Below are positions 1 through 7,548 of a DNA stretch of 7,632 bases, piece after piece. The notes below the pieces were generated by a model, which worked only from the letters and a program-made list of their open reading frames with translations, searched no databases and was not told where the DNA came from. The stretch is from an uncultured Clostridia bacterium. Lineage in GTDB: Bacteria; Bacillota; Clostridia; Saccharofermentanales; Saccharofermentanaceae. Within the stretch, counting starts at the first letter, position 1, and each line of letters begins with the position of its first letter. The position numbers and the translations under genes are program-made. The stretch spans positions 1 to 7,632 of the forward strand of contig CAMNNN010000065.1 in assembly GCA_946545505.1 (NCBI GenBank), given 5' to 3'.

Positions 1-2038
1 TTATAACTCACCTTCAGGTCTCGTGTTCTACTGGACTTTGAACAATATCTTCTCGCTTATAAAGAACATTGTCTTATTATTCGTAAAGTCCGCCTCCGGG
101 AAACCTTCAACCGGGAGCGAAAAGAATTCGTTCCCGATCATATTACTTTCTTCAGCTACACTGGCCGTGCTCACGGGTATCATGATCCCCGCAGACGTCA
201 TCGTGGAAAACCCGGCAGAGCTCATAAACCAGTTCAGCACCAACCCGGTCAATCCTGTATTCTATCTTGTAAGCAGTGCACTTATCGCAGCAGGACTGTT
301 CCTTATCTGGATCCCGCTGTTCGCATATCTTACGAAGGACAAGTCCGTTCCTGTATTGGTATACCTTTTTCCGGCTCTCGCCTTCACGGGTATTATCAAC
401 TACGTAGCATTCAACAGGAACTTCGGCATACTCACGAAGAAACTCATCTACGAATATCCCATGACATATGATGTCAGTTCCGTGCTTATCAACCTCGCTG
501 CCGTTACCGCCTCAGCGGGCGTTGTTATATTCTTCGTATGGAAGTTCAGAAAGTTTGTTAAGCCCGTCCTTCTGATATCACTTGTTGCCGTCTCGATGAT
601 GTCTGCCATGCGTTGCATCGCGATCGGCATGTTGTCCTCTGATTACAACGTTACTTACAACAATACCGCGGATGACATACACATTCCTCTGACGACAGAA
701 GGACAGAATGTGATTGTCATCATGATGGACCGCATGATAGGAGCTCAGATTCCCTACATCATGAATGAGCGTCCCGATCTCGAGGAACAGTTCGACGGTT
801 TTACTTTCTACCCGAATACGGTGTCTTTCGGCAACGCCACCAACAACGGATCTCCGGCGCTTTTCGGCGGGTATGATTATACTCCTGCGCAGATGAATGC
901 GAGAACTGACCTGCTGCTTGTAGATAAGCATAACGAGGCCCTGCGCATGATGCCGCGGATTTTCTCGGATAACGGATGGACCGTAACTGTCGGAGATGCG
1001 CCTTATGCGGATTACGAGTGGATTCCGGACATGAGCATATTTAATGACATCGGGAATGTGAGCGCATACAACCTTTCGGGTGCGCTTAACGCACGAAGTG
1101 AAGTTATGATGGATCTCGGAGACGAATATGACACCAGACTTAACAGAAACTTCTTCTGCTACGGACTCATGAAAACGATGCCGTATCTTCTGCAGCCTCT
1201 CGCCTACACTTCAGGCAGTTACGGTTACATGAATTTCTATTACGGCGGCAACGGAAGTGTTTCTTCCGACGGAGGCGCCCACACACAGACAGGACTCTAT
1301 GAACCGTATCTTCAGGAGAGACTCGTGCTCGAATCACTGTGTGATCTTACCGAGATAAGCCATAGTGAGCAGAACTGTTTCGTAATGTTCGCGAACGGTA
1401 CCACACACGAGACTACTCTTCTCGAAGAGCCATCATACGAACCCTCTGTCAGCATCGATAACACGGCTTATGATGCGGCGCATGAAGACAGGTTCGTTAT
1501 TGACGGTTTGATAATGGATATGAGCGAACCCGGTGCTTATGCGCATTACGAGAGCAGCATGTCAGCATGCATACTCCTCGGACAGTGGTTCGACTATCTG
1601 CGCGAGAATGAACTGTATGACAACACGAGGATTATCATCGTCGCAGATCACGGTTACGGATTCCACCAGTTCGATGACCTTCTGATGGACGATCTCGGGT
1701 TTGATGCCGAAGGTCTTAATCCCGTTCTGATGGTGAAGGACTTCGGAAGCACCGGGTTCACGACATCATATGAGTTCATGACGAATGCAGACACCCCGGC
1801 ACTCGCGCTTGCGGGCATCATCGACAACCCCGTAAACCCATACACCGGAAACCCCATAGTTCTCGGAAACAATGCAGACGAGCAGATCATATACCTGTCG
1901 GCGCGTGCCAATGTTCTCACCAACAACGGCATATGCTATGAAGATCCGGATGCTGTCTGGCTCACGGTGCGTGATAACATATGGGACTGCAATAATTGGG
2001 ATTTGTATTATAATAACAACTCGGAAGGAGTAGAATGA
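1..2038 (+). CDS. YidC/Oxa1-type insertase fused to an extracellular sulfatase/phosphotransferase-superfamily domain (5'-partial)
   Basis: The frame is open to the left edge (first full codon at 2, 678 residues visible), so the start lies outside the window and the GTG at 23 is internal. Residues 3-20 read SPSGLVFYWTLNNIFSLI, matching the last helix of YidC (E. coli FPSGLVLYYIVSN). Five or so further membrane helices follow at about 44-63, 87-110, 116-137, 158-182 and 186-205, then a soluble domain from about 230. That domain has alkaline-phosphatase-superfamily marks: NVIVIMMDR with metal ligand D243; NATNNGSPALFGG, where T280 sits five residues before Pro like the nucleophile Thr of EptA (S284 is an alternative); THE with H469; and VADHG with D549-H550. 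By family it should transfer or remove a phospho- or sulfo-group outside the membrane. The substrate is unknown; the neighbouring CDP-glycerol transferase suggests phosphoglycerol. It ends in an ATGA overlap with that gene. The fold is confident and the exact activity is not. Confidence 0.85.
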   Translation, partial: YNSPSGLVFYWTLNNIFSLIKNIVLLFVKSASGKPSTGSEKNSFPIILLSSATLAVLTGIMIPADVIVENPAELINQFSTNPVNPVFYLVSSALIAAGLFLIWIPLFAYLTKDKSVPVLVYLFPALAFTGIINYVAFNRNFGILTKKLIYEYPMTYDVSSVLINLAAVTASAGVVIFFVWKFRKFVKPVLLISLVAVSMMSAMRCIAIGMLSSDYNVTYNNTADDIHIPLTTEGQNVIVIMMDRMIGAQIPYIMNERPDLEEQFDGFTFYPNTVSFGNATNNGSPALFGGYDYTPAQMNARTDLLLVDKHNEALRMMPRIFSDNGWTVTVGDAPYADYEWIPDMSIFNDIGNVSAYNLSGALNARSEVMMDLGDEYDTRLNRNFFCYGLMKTMPYLLQPLAYTSGSYGYMNFYYGGNGSVSSDGGAHTQTGLYEPYLQERLVLESLCDLTEISHSEQNCFVMFANGTTHETTLLEEPSYEPSVSIDNTAYDAAHEDRFVIDGLIMDMSEPGAYAHYESSMSACILLGQWFDYLRENELYDNTRIIIVADHGYGFHQFDDLLMDDLGFDAEGLNPVLMVKDFGSTGFTTSYEFMTNADTPALALAGIIDNPVNPYTGNPIVLGNNADEQIIYLSARANVLTNNGICYEDPDAVWLTVRDNIWDCNNWDLYYNNNSEGVE
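2025..2030 (+). promoter_or_regulatory. Shine-Dalgarno for the glycerophosphotransferase gene
   Basis: AAGGAG lies within the last codons of the upstream gene, 4 nt before ATG 2035 and 13 nt before the in-frame ATG 2044. The first spacing is short and the second long, so the start at 2035 is preferred but 2044 is possible. The product would differ by only three residues. The arrangement implies translational coupling. Confidence 0.6.
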
Positions 2039-3312
2039 GTAACATGTTGGATAAGTTACTTTACATAGATCCCGGTACGGGAAGTATGCTTTTCTCGATA
2101 ATCATCGGTATTACCGGTGTAGTAGTATTCGGTATCCGAGCTCTCATGATCAAGCTTAAGTTCGTATTCTCAGGCGGACGCGCCAAGAACACGAACTCTG
2201 ATAGTCTTCCTATCTGTATCTTCTCGGAAGGTAAACGTTACTGGAATGTTTTCGCTCCGGTCTGCGACGAATTCGAGAGCAGAGGCAAGGATATATGGTA
2301 TCTGACTGCAAGCCCCGACGATCCCGCTTTATCCAAGGAATATAAGCACGTTCATGCAGAGTTCATCGGCGAAGGCAACAAGGCCATATCCAGGATGAAT
2401 CTCATCAAGGCAGATCTCGTCCTCTCCACTACCCCGAGTCTCGATGTATTCCAGTGGAAGAGATCCAAGGGCGTAAAGTACTACGTTCACCTTCCTCATA
2501 TGGCTAACGATATCACTACATATAAGATGTTCGGTCTCGACTTCTACGATGCAGTCCTGCTGTCCGGCCAGTACCAGATCGATGAGATCCGCAGACTCGA
2601 GCAGCTCCGCGGCCTCCCTGCCAAAGATCTTAAACTCGCAGGCATTCCTTACATGGATAAGATGCTCGAGAGACTTAACGGCGCAGAGGCTAAGTCGGCC
2701 GATAAGAAAGATCCAGTTGTTCTGCTTGCGCCTTCTTGGGGTAACAACGGTATTCTGACAGCATACGGTGCTCCTTTCATCGAGAACCTTATTAAGACAG
2801 GCTACCGCATCATCATCAGACCCCATCCCCAGTCCTTCACATCAGAGAAGGAACTTATGGATGAACTCATGGCTAAGTTCCCCGAATCAGACAAGATCAG
2901 ATGGAACAGAGATCCTGACAACTTTGATGTACTGAATGAAGCTGACATCCTTATCTCAGACTTCTCGGGTGTCGTATTCGACTTCTCACTCGTATTCAAT
3001 AAACCCATCATCTACACGGATCCCAGCTCAGACTGGTCTCAGTACGACTGTTCCTGGGACGAGAAAGAACTTTGGACTTATACCATCCTTCCCAAGATCG
3101 GAAGACTTCTTACCAAGGATAATTTCGACAACATCGGAAAGCTCGTCGACGACTGCCTGAACGGATCCGGTGCCAAGGAGCTTTCTGACGGCAGAGATCT
3201 TGCCAGAAGCCAGACCTGGTGCAATATCGGCCACGGTGCCGAGAAGGTCACCGACTACCTGCTTGCCAAGTATGAAGAAATCTCCAAGAAACCCGAAGAG
3301 AAAGAAGGATAA
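2035..3312 (+). CDS. CDP-glycerol glycerophosphotransferase-family protein (TagB/TagF-like)
   Basis: The 425-residue product is a membrane-anchored GT-B-type transferase of the family that adds glycerol phosphate from CDP-glycerol to teichoic-acid-like polymers on the cytoplasmic face. The N-terminus carries YIDPGTGS (10-17), then one hydrophobic helix at about 18-39. The catalytic half shows LLAPSWG (230-236), RPHP (262-265) and DILISDFSGVVFDF (304-317) followed by KPIIYTD, the classic C-terminal signatures of this family. In the N-terminal half, the place where canonical members have a WHG motif reads VHLPHMAND (H152, H155), so this is a divergent branch. It is close to the size of TagB-like enzymes and much shorter than full TagF polymerases, so it may be a primase-like or single-addition enzyme. 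The ATGA overlap with the preceding YidC-phosphotransferase gene indicates one operon and a shared surface-polymer task. The acceptor is not known. Confidence 0.85.
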   Translation: MSNMLDKLLYIDPGTGSMLFSIIIGITGVVVFGIRALMIKLKFVFSGGRAKNTNSDSLPICIFSEGKRYWNVFAPVCDEFESRGKDIWYLTASPDDPALSKEYKHVHAEFIGEGNKAISRMNLIKADLVLSTTPSLDVFQWKRSKGVKYYVHLPHMANDITTYKMFGLDFYDAVLLSGQYQIDEIRRLEQLRGLPAKDLKLAGIPYMDKMLERLNGAEAKSADKKDPVVLLAPSWGNNGILTAYGAPFIENLIKTGYRIIIRPHPQSFTSEKELMDELMAKFPESDKIRWNRDPDNFDVLNEADILISDFSGVVFDFSLVFNKPIIYTDPSSDWSQYDCSWDEKELWTYTILPKIGRLLTKDNFDNIGKLVDDCLNGSGAKELSDGRDLARSQTWCNIGHGAEKVTDYLLAKYEEISKKPEEKEG

Positions 3313-3338
3313 TCTTAAACATATCTTTATATTATCTT
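3312..3338 (+). repeat. Three ATCTT direct repeats in exact 11-bp phase
   Basis: ATCTT occurs at 3312-3316, 3323-3327 and 3334-3338, each 11 bp from the next. The last two copies extend to TATCTTT. The array begins on the last base of the preceding stop codon and ends 2 bp before the -35 of the proposed promoter. Eleven-bp direct repeats beside a -35 are the usual layout of OmpR-family response-regulator sites, but an AT-rich UP-like element is also possible. Confidence 0.4.
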
Positions 3339-3340
3339 TG

Positions 3341-3369
3341 TTGGAGAATTAACCTTTGATGCCTATAAT
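3341..3369 (+). promoter_or_regulatory. Sigma-A-type promoter for the CPBP protease gene
   Basis: TTGGAG (3341-3346) and a perfect TATAAT (3364-3369) are separated by 17 bp. The -35 matches only the TTG, so it is weak or activator-dependent. The expected transcription start is about 3375-3377, which falls inside the 5' arm of the following hairpin. Confidence 0.55.
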
Positions 3370-3399
3370 GACCTTCGTAAAAGATTTACGGAGGTTATT
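3367..3399 (+). promoter_or_regulatory. Stem-loop hiding the ribosome binding site (possible weak terminator)
   Basis: A continuous 15-bp stem (3367-3381 with 3385-3399, two G-U pairs, AGA loop) encloses the Shine-Dalgarno GGAGG (3390-3394) of the CPBP gene. A run TTATTTTA overlaps and follows the 3' arm, so it might also act as a weak terminator for the upstream operon. A transcript beginning at the local promoter would lack about the first half of the 5' arm and could form only the CGTAAA/TTTACG tip, leaving GAGG free. Confidence 0.6.
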
Positions 3400-3401
3400 T
3401 T

Positions 3402-4328
3402 ATGTCCACACCCGCTGCTAACAAACCGGCTAAGAAGAGATTCTATCCAATCTTTATTCTTATATCCGTCCTTCCGCTTTTTATAATGCTTACCCTCAAC
3501 GCGGTTGCAACTTTACCGGCTTTTGCAGTCGGCATATTTACGATGAGACAGGAAGGAGGATCTTTCACCAACGCGACTGAACTCCTCACTTCTCCCGAAG
3601 CACAGAATGCTCTGACGATCGGCTTCATTTGCTATGCCTTAGCCTCGATCGTCATATTCTTTATCTGGTACAAGAAAGTATTCCTCAAGCATCAGATCGT
3701 TATTGATAACAAGACAGCATTCAATGTTAAGAGTGTTGTTCTGGCAGTTCTTCTTATCATCGGTACGTCCTCTGTCATCAATCTCGGGCTTGATGCTCTG
3801 TCCGCTCTGGCTCCCGAAGTAATGGATAGCTACAATGAAACATTGAGCAGCGCAGGTCTGGGATCAAACTTCCTGACAACTCTGATCTACGGATGCATGT
3901 TCGGCCCCATAGCCGAGGAGCTGATGTTCAGAGCCGTAACTCAGGGCTATCTGAGAAGATCCGGACTGAATGCAGTCGCAGTTGTCTTTATTCAGGCAAT
4001 CCTGTTCGGCATCGCTCATATGAATCCCGTTCAGAGCACATATGCAACACTCTTCGGACTGTCGCTCGGCTTATTAAGACATAAGTACGGAAACATCCGC
4101 ATCTCATGCCTGGCGCACATAGTCTTCAACGTATTCGGAACATTCGTCTACAGCGCTCTTTCTTCACTTGAGCTGCCTTCTGCTTTTTACTATACATTCT
4201 ATGCTGTACTCTCAGTAATCGGAATCGTTGCAGCCGTGTTCATCTTCAAGGAGCCCGTTAAGGATATCGATCTTTATAAGACTCCGGCCGCAACGCCCGC
4301 ACCTTCACAGGAACCTGCTAAGGTATAA
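3402..4328 (+). CDS. CPBP family intramembrane metalloprotease (CAAX protease/bacteriocin-processing family)
   Basis: The 308-residue product is a polytopic membrane protein with about eight helices (roughly 14-36, 70-91, 108-130, 156-178, 189-207, 212-226, 234-255, 261-285). All the family's active-site motifs are present in order: EELMFR (E172, E173, R177), FGIAH (F202, H206) and HIVFN (H239, N243), which together form the glutamate/histidine metal site inside the membrane. It should therefore be catalytically competent. Family members process prenylated or peptide substrates, regulate membrane signalling or give bacteriocin self-immunity; the sequence does not say which. The tail after about 290 is rich in Ala, Pro and Lys and probably cytoplasmic. 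The start is ATG 3402, 7 nt after GGAGG at 3390-3394. It has its own promoter 3' of the transferase gene and is convergent with the ABC exporter. Confidence 0.88.
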   Translation: MSTPAANKPAKKRFYPIFILISVLPLFIMLTLNAVATLPAFAVGIFTMRQEGGSFTNATELLTSPEAQNALTIGFICYALASIVIFFIWYKKVFLKHQIVIDNKTAFNVKSVVLAVLLIIGTSSVINLGLDALSALAPEVMDSYNETLSSAGLGSNFLTTLIYGCMFGPIAEELMFRAVTQGYLRRSGLNAVAVVFIQAILFGIAHMNPVQSTYATLFGLSLGLLRHKYGNIRISCLAHIVFNVFGTFVYSALSSLELPSAFYYTFYAVLSVIGIVAAVFIFKEPVKDIDLYKTPAATPAPSQEPAKV

Positions 4329-4358
4329 ATTAACAGTCATTCACACTCCAATAAAAAC

Positions 4359-4393
4359 GAAGAGGACCGCTTCATCCGAAACGGTCCTTCTTC
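4359..4393. terminator. Bidirectional intrinsic terminator between convergent genes
   Basis: AGGACCG (4363-4369) pairs with CGGTCCT (4382-4388), and GAAG (4359-4362) with CTTC (4390-4393), leaving one bulged T and a 12-nt loop. On the minus strand the stem is followed by G and then TTTTT (plus-strand 4353-4357), a good tail for the exporter operon. On the plus strand the downstream sequence is T-rich but interrupted, so termination of the CPBP transcript may be weaker. Confidence 0.75.
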
Positions 4394-4413
4394 ATTTGCT
4401 TTTTCTGTTTCCC

Positions 4414-6765
4414 TTATTCAGCCAGAAGCATATTGTAAGCTTCGATATTCTTGATCTTCCTTGCCTCGAACATAGCGAAAAGGAACGAGATCACTATAAC
4501 TCCCAGCGCGATTGCAGCAAGACCGGGAACCGGGATGACGAAGTTCGACTTGACTATGCCGAAGCTCATCATGATGAGGTTCATGTAAGGGTTCGCGATG
4601 AAGTAGGAAACCACCGAGAACACCACAACCGATACCACGATCGAAGGCATGAAGGAAAGTGCTGTCTGAAGGATCAGGCTGTTGCTGGTGTAACCGATCG
4701 CCTTGTAGATTCCATAGTCCTTTCGCTTCGCGAAGATGAATGCCTTGATGAGAAGGTACAGCACCAGAAGGATCAATGCAGCTGATATGATGCAGATGAA
4801 CACGAGCATCATGGCTGCCAGCCCCTTAAATGTCGTCATCGAACCTTCAAGGATCTCATTGAAGTTCATTGTGGAAACGATATGTCCCTCGAACTTCTCA
4901 GTGCAGTCTTCAATAACAGTAACCGTTGACTCTGCATCATCACAGTCGAACCAGTAGTAACCCGGTATATATTCGAAATCCATTAGATGCGCTGCACCGT
5001 CGAAATTCATAACCGCCTGCCTTCCGGCCTCATTTGTTGTCTGGATCAGTCCCGTAATGAGATATGTATACGTTTCTTCACCGTATGTCATCGGGATCTC
5101 ATTGCCGATCTCGAATCCGTAGACAGAAGCGAACCTTCCGCTGATTGCTACCTCGTTATCATAAACTGGCAGTCTTCCTTCATAGCAGATATCCTGATTC
5201 TTAAGCTTCGCCGTATCATCACAGATATAGACCTTAAGTGAATCCTCGCCGTTATATGTAAACCATGTATCGATTATCTGATGGATATTTGATACGTCAT
5301 CTCTGGATTCCAGATAAGCCTCAAGGTCATCTGATGTGTCCGGATCTACTGCAACCACACCGCTGCAGATCTCGAATGTAAGCATCTCGATCTTAGGCTT
5401 CTTGTTGAAGTTGTAGTACATAAGAAGTGCGATCGTGCACAGGAACATAATTATTCCGATTACGAAGAATGTGATGACATTCTGCTTCATATTAAACCAC
5501 ATGGTCTTCATGGCAAGACTGAAGTCGAGTCCCGCATGTGTCTTATTAAGAGCAAATCTGTTCTTTCTGAAGTTATGGCTCTCCGTACCTTCACGCAGCG
5601 CCACGATAGGCTCGATTCTCTTTACCTTGATTACTGCAGCATAAGTTACGGTACAAGTGAACAGAACGATCGCGGACAGCGATATTACTGAGGTAAAAGC
5701 ATTGAAGGATACCGTATAAGGAATACCCATCTGAGCGATCGCGAATGATGCGATAAAAGGCATGATCAAGTACGAGAATACTATTCCGACCAATGCTCCG
5801 GTAAGTGCACAGGAGCCGAACAGAACCAGAAGCGATGACCTGATATTGCCACTGGTGTACCCGATTGCCTTAAGAGCACCTAATGTCTTCATGTTCTCCT
5901 TGATGTAATTTGTGATGCAGTTAGTAAGCATCAGGAATACTACAAGGAAGATAACGAGTGTAACCACAATGAACGATACCGCGATAATCTTCGACATGAA
6001 CGTCCTCTGCTCATTGGTAAACTCGATAGACATGGGGGAGACTATCGCGCGTGAATTGCGGGCAATTACCTTATCGTTGATACCGATCTCGAACTTGGAA
6101 TTCTTAACTCCGTCCTTAAGCTCATATACCACGCACAGACAGGAATAATCAGCGCCGTCTACGTCAGTAAGCTCTGCATAAGTATCGTCATCAACGATCA
6201 CTTCAAAGCTGCCTACATTATTGCAGCCGTAGTAAGGTGTGGTTGTAAAACCTCTTACCGTGAAATCATATGTGCGGTCCAGAAGGTCGAGCGAATATGT
6301 GTCACCAATCTCATAACCGCCGCTGGTATAGAACTGATACGGAAGATAGATATAGTCTGAAGTAATACCTGTATCCTCGGTAACAACTTCTGTCTTTCCC
6401 ATCTCCTTCTCAAATGCACTTCCGTCATCCACAATAAGAGAGACTGTGGCCTTGCCGTTTCCAAAAGGAACCGGAATGGCATTGTAGCAAAGGCAGTCCT
6501 GGACATCGTATCTTACGCAGTCTTCTGCAAGAAGTTCATCTATAAACTCTTCATCAATATCCGTAAGGTTGTTGTAGATCTTTACTCGCCCGGAACCGGA
6601 ATCAAGTCTTTGGGACTCCCTTGTTGCCAGCGGATAAGCATCAAAGATCAGGAGCAGTGATGCCGACAGCAGCATTGCCGCGATAAGCATCAGGCACAGA
6701 AGTCCTATCGTTGTACCTTTATTCTTTCTGAAATGCGACTTGGCAAGAATAATAGTCTTGTTCAT
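4414..6765 (-). CDS. ABC transporter permease, duplicated FtsX-like (MacB-type)
   Basis: The 783-residue product has two copies of the unit one helix, external domain, three helices. Helices lie at about 18-40, 260-284, 312-338 and 357-379 in the first half, and 430-451, 651-674, 701-723 and 746-767 in the second. The two large loops (about 41-258 and 452-650) should be extracellular. Each half carries KAIGYTS in the cytoplasmic loop after its second helix (299-305 and 688-694), the region that contacts the ATPase in FtsX-type exporters. Such permeases use the ATPase cycle to move external domains and export or extract peptides, lipids or antimicrobials rather than carry a solute through a pore. 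The frame extends upstream to an ATG at 6837, but that lies inside the ATPase gene. ATG 6765 is chosen because it is one base after the ATPase stop, with a GGGGTGG site 4 nt upstream and GGAGG 14 nt upstream. The substrate is unknown. Confidence 0.88.
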   Translation of the reverse strand: MNKTIILAKSHFRKNKGTTIGLLCLMLIAAMLLSASLLLIFDAYPLATRESQRLDSGSGRVKIYNNLTDIDEEFIDELLAEDCVRYDVQDCLCYNAIPVPFGNGKATVSLIVDDGSAFEKEMGKTEVVTEDTGITSDYIYLPYQFYTSGGYEIGDTYSLDLLDRTYDFTVRGFTTTPYYGCNNVGSFEVIVDDDTYAELTDVDGADYSCLCVVYELKDGVKNSKFEIGINDKVIARNSRAIVSPMSIEFTNEQRTFMSKIIAVSFIVVTLVIFLVVFLMLTNCITNYIKENMKTLGALKAIGYTSGNIRSSLLVLFGSCALTGALVGIVFSYLIMPFIASFAIAQMGIPYTVSFNAFTSVISLSAIVLFTCTVTYAAVIKVKRIEPIVALREGTESHNFRKNRFALNKTHAGLDFSLAMKTMWFNMKQNVITFFVIGIIMFLCTIALLMYYNFNKKPKIEMLTFEICSGVVAVDPDTSDDLEAYLESRDDVSNIHQIIDTWFTYNGEDSLKVYICDDTAKLKNQDICYEGRLPVYDNEVAISGRFASVYGFEIGNEIPMTYGEETYTYLITGLIQTTNEAGRQAVMNFDGAAHLMDFEYIPGYYWFDCDDAESTVTVIEDCTEKFEGHIVSTMNFNEILEGSMTTFKGLAAMMLVFICIISAALILLVLYLLIKAFIFAKRKDYGIYKAIGYTSNSLILQTALSFMPSIVVSVVVFSVVSYFIANPYMNLIMMSFGIVKSNFVIPVPGLAAIALGVIVISFLFAMFEARKIKNIEAYNMLLAE

Positions 6766-6766
6766 A

Positions 6767-7522
6767 TTACCACCCCATTCCTCCGAGGAAATCGCGAAGC
6801 TTCTGATGGCGTTCCTTATCTCCGGATACATATGCACCGAGATCGAGTTCGCCTGCTATCTCACCGTCTCTTACATAAAGGATTCGGTTACCTCTTCTCG
6901 CGCTTGTGATATCGTGTGTAACCATTACGATAGACTGACCGTCTCTGTTGAACTTAGTAAGCGCATCTAATACATCTTTTCCCGTCTTCGAGTTGAGGGC
7001 ACCTGTGGGCTCATCTGCGAACACCAGCTCGGGCTTATTGATAAGAGCCCTCGCGATTCCGACTCTCTGAGCCTCACCGCCTGAGATCTGTGTAGGGAAC
7101 TTGTCCCACTTGTCTTCACTTATGTCCACTGACTTTAATATCTGCTCCGCCTTCTTCGTAACTTCAGCCTTGTTCTTGCTTATGAGAAGTCCCGCCGAAA
7201 GCACGTTGTCCATCACACTCATGGAATCTACGAGGTATGTCTGCTGGAACACGAAGCCGCAGTGTGTTCTTCTGAAGACCGCGAGCTTATCGGAACTCAT
7301 TTTCGTGATATCCTTGCCGCTGAACACGACCTGCCCGAGCGTCGGCTTATCCATACCGGATAATGCATACAGGAGAGTTGACTTTCCGGCGCCGGAAGGT
7401 CCCATGATGACGGTAAAGTCACCTTCCTTGATCTGAAGGTCCAGATTCTTTAATACGTGCTGCTGTACTCCTCCGTTCGAAAAGGTCTTGCACAGCTTCT
7501 TAGTTTCAATGCTATTTTTCAT
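6767..7522 (-). CDS. ABC transporter ATP-binding protein (MacB/LolD/BceA-like)
   Basis: The 251-residue product is a complete nucleotide-binding domain that powers the adjacent permease. Visible motifs are Walker A GPSGAGKST (41-49), Q-loop GFVFQ (Q93), signature ISGGEAQRV (146-154), Walker B LVFADE with catalytic E171, the D-loop ALNS (175-178) and switch histidine H203 in VTHD. Both the length and the EPTGALNS sequence are typical of the MacB/LolD/BceA branch. The start is ATG 7522, 9 nt after AAAGGAGG. The stop at 6767-6769 is one base from the permease start, so the two are surely co-transcribed and coupled. Antimicrobial-peptide resistance or export is the usual role of such pairs in Gram-positive bacteria; this is an inference here because no substrate gene is visible. 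Confidence 0.95.
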   Translation of the reverse strand: MKNSIETKKLCKTFSNGGVQQHVLKNLDLQIKEGDFTVIMGPSGAGKSTLLYALSGMDKPTLGQVVFSGKDITKMSSDKLAVFRRTHCGFVFQQTYLVDSMSVMDNVLSAGLLISKNKAEVTKKAEQILKSVDISEDKWDKFPTQISGGEAQRVGIARALINKPELVFADEPTGALNSKTGKDVLDALTKFNRDGQSIVMVTHDITSARRGNRILYVRDGEIAGELDLGAYVSGDKERHQKLRDFLGGMGW

Positions 7523-7531
7523 GGTCCATAG

Positions 7532-7539
7532 CCTCCTTT
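7532..7539 (-). promoter_or_regulatory. Shine-Dalgarno of the exporter operon
   Basis: On the minus strand AAAGGAGG lies 9 nt before ATG 7522. An ATG 2 nt after it is out of frame, so 7522 is the supported start. Confidence 0.85.
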
Positions 7540-7548
7540 ATGCCTCTC

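Noticed and set aside
23..25. GTG at 23 as the start of the first gene
   Set aside because: Codons 2-22 are open and encode YNSPSGL, the conserved lead-in of the YidC helix, so the GTG codes for an internal valine and the gene begins outside the window.
2329..2826. 165-codon minus-strand open frame inside the transferase gene
   Set aside because: It is antisense to a well-supported catalytic domain and has no ribosome site or family motif.
4228..4785. 185-codon plus-strand open frame
   Set aside because: It runs across the end of the CPBP gene, the terminator and the 3' end of the permease gene on the other strand. Its product is low-complexity and charged, with no recognisable fold; it is a shadow frame.
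6766..6837. Longer permease start at 6837
   Set aside because: The extra 24 residues lie over the end of the ATPase gene and look non-membrane-like. ATG 6765 has a near-adjacent ribosome site and the expected MNKT...RKNKG start of FtsX-type permeases.
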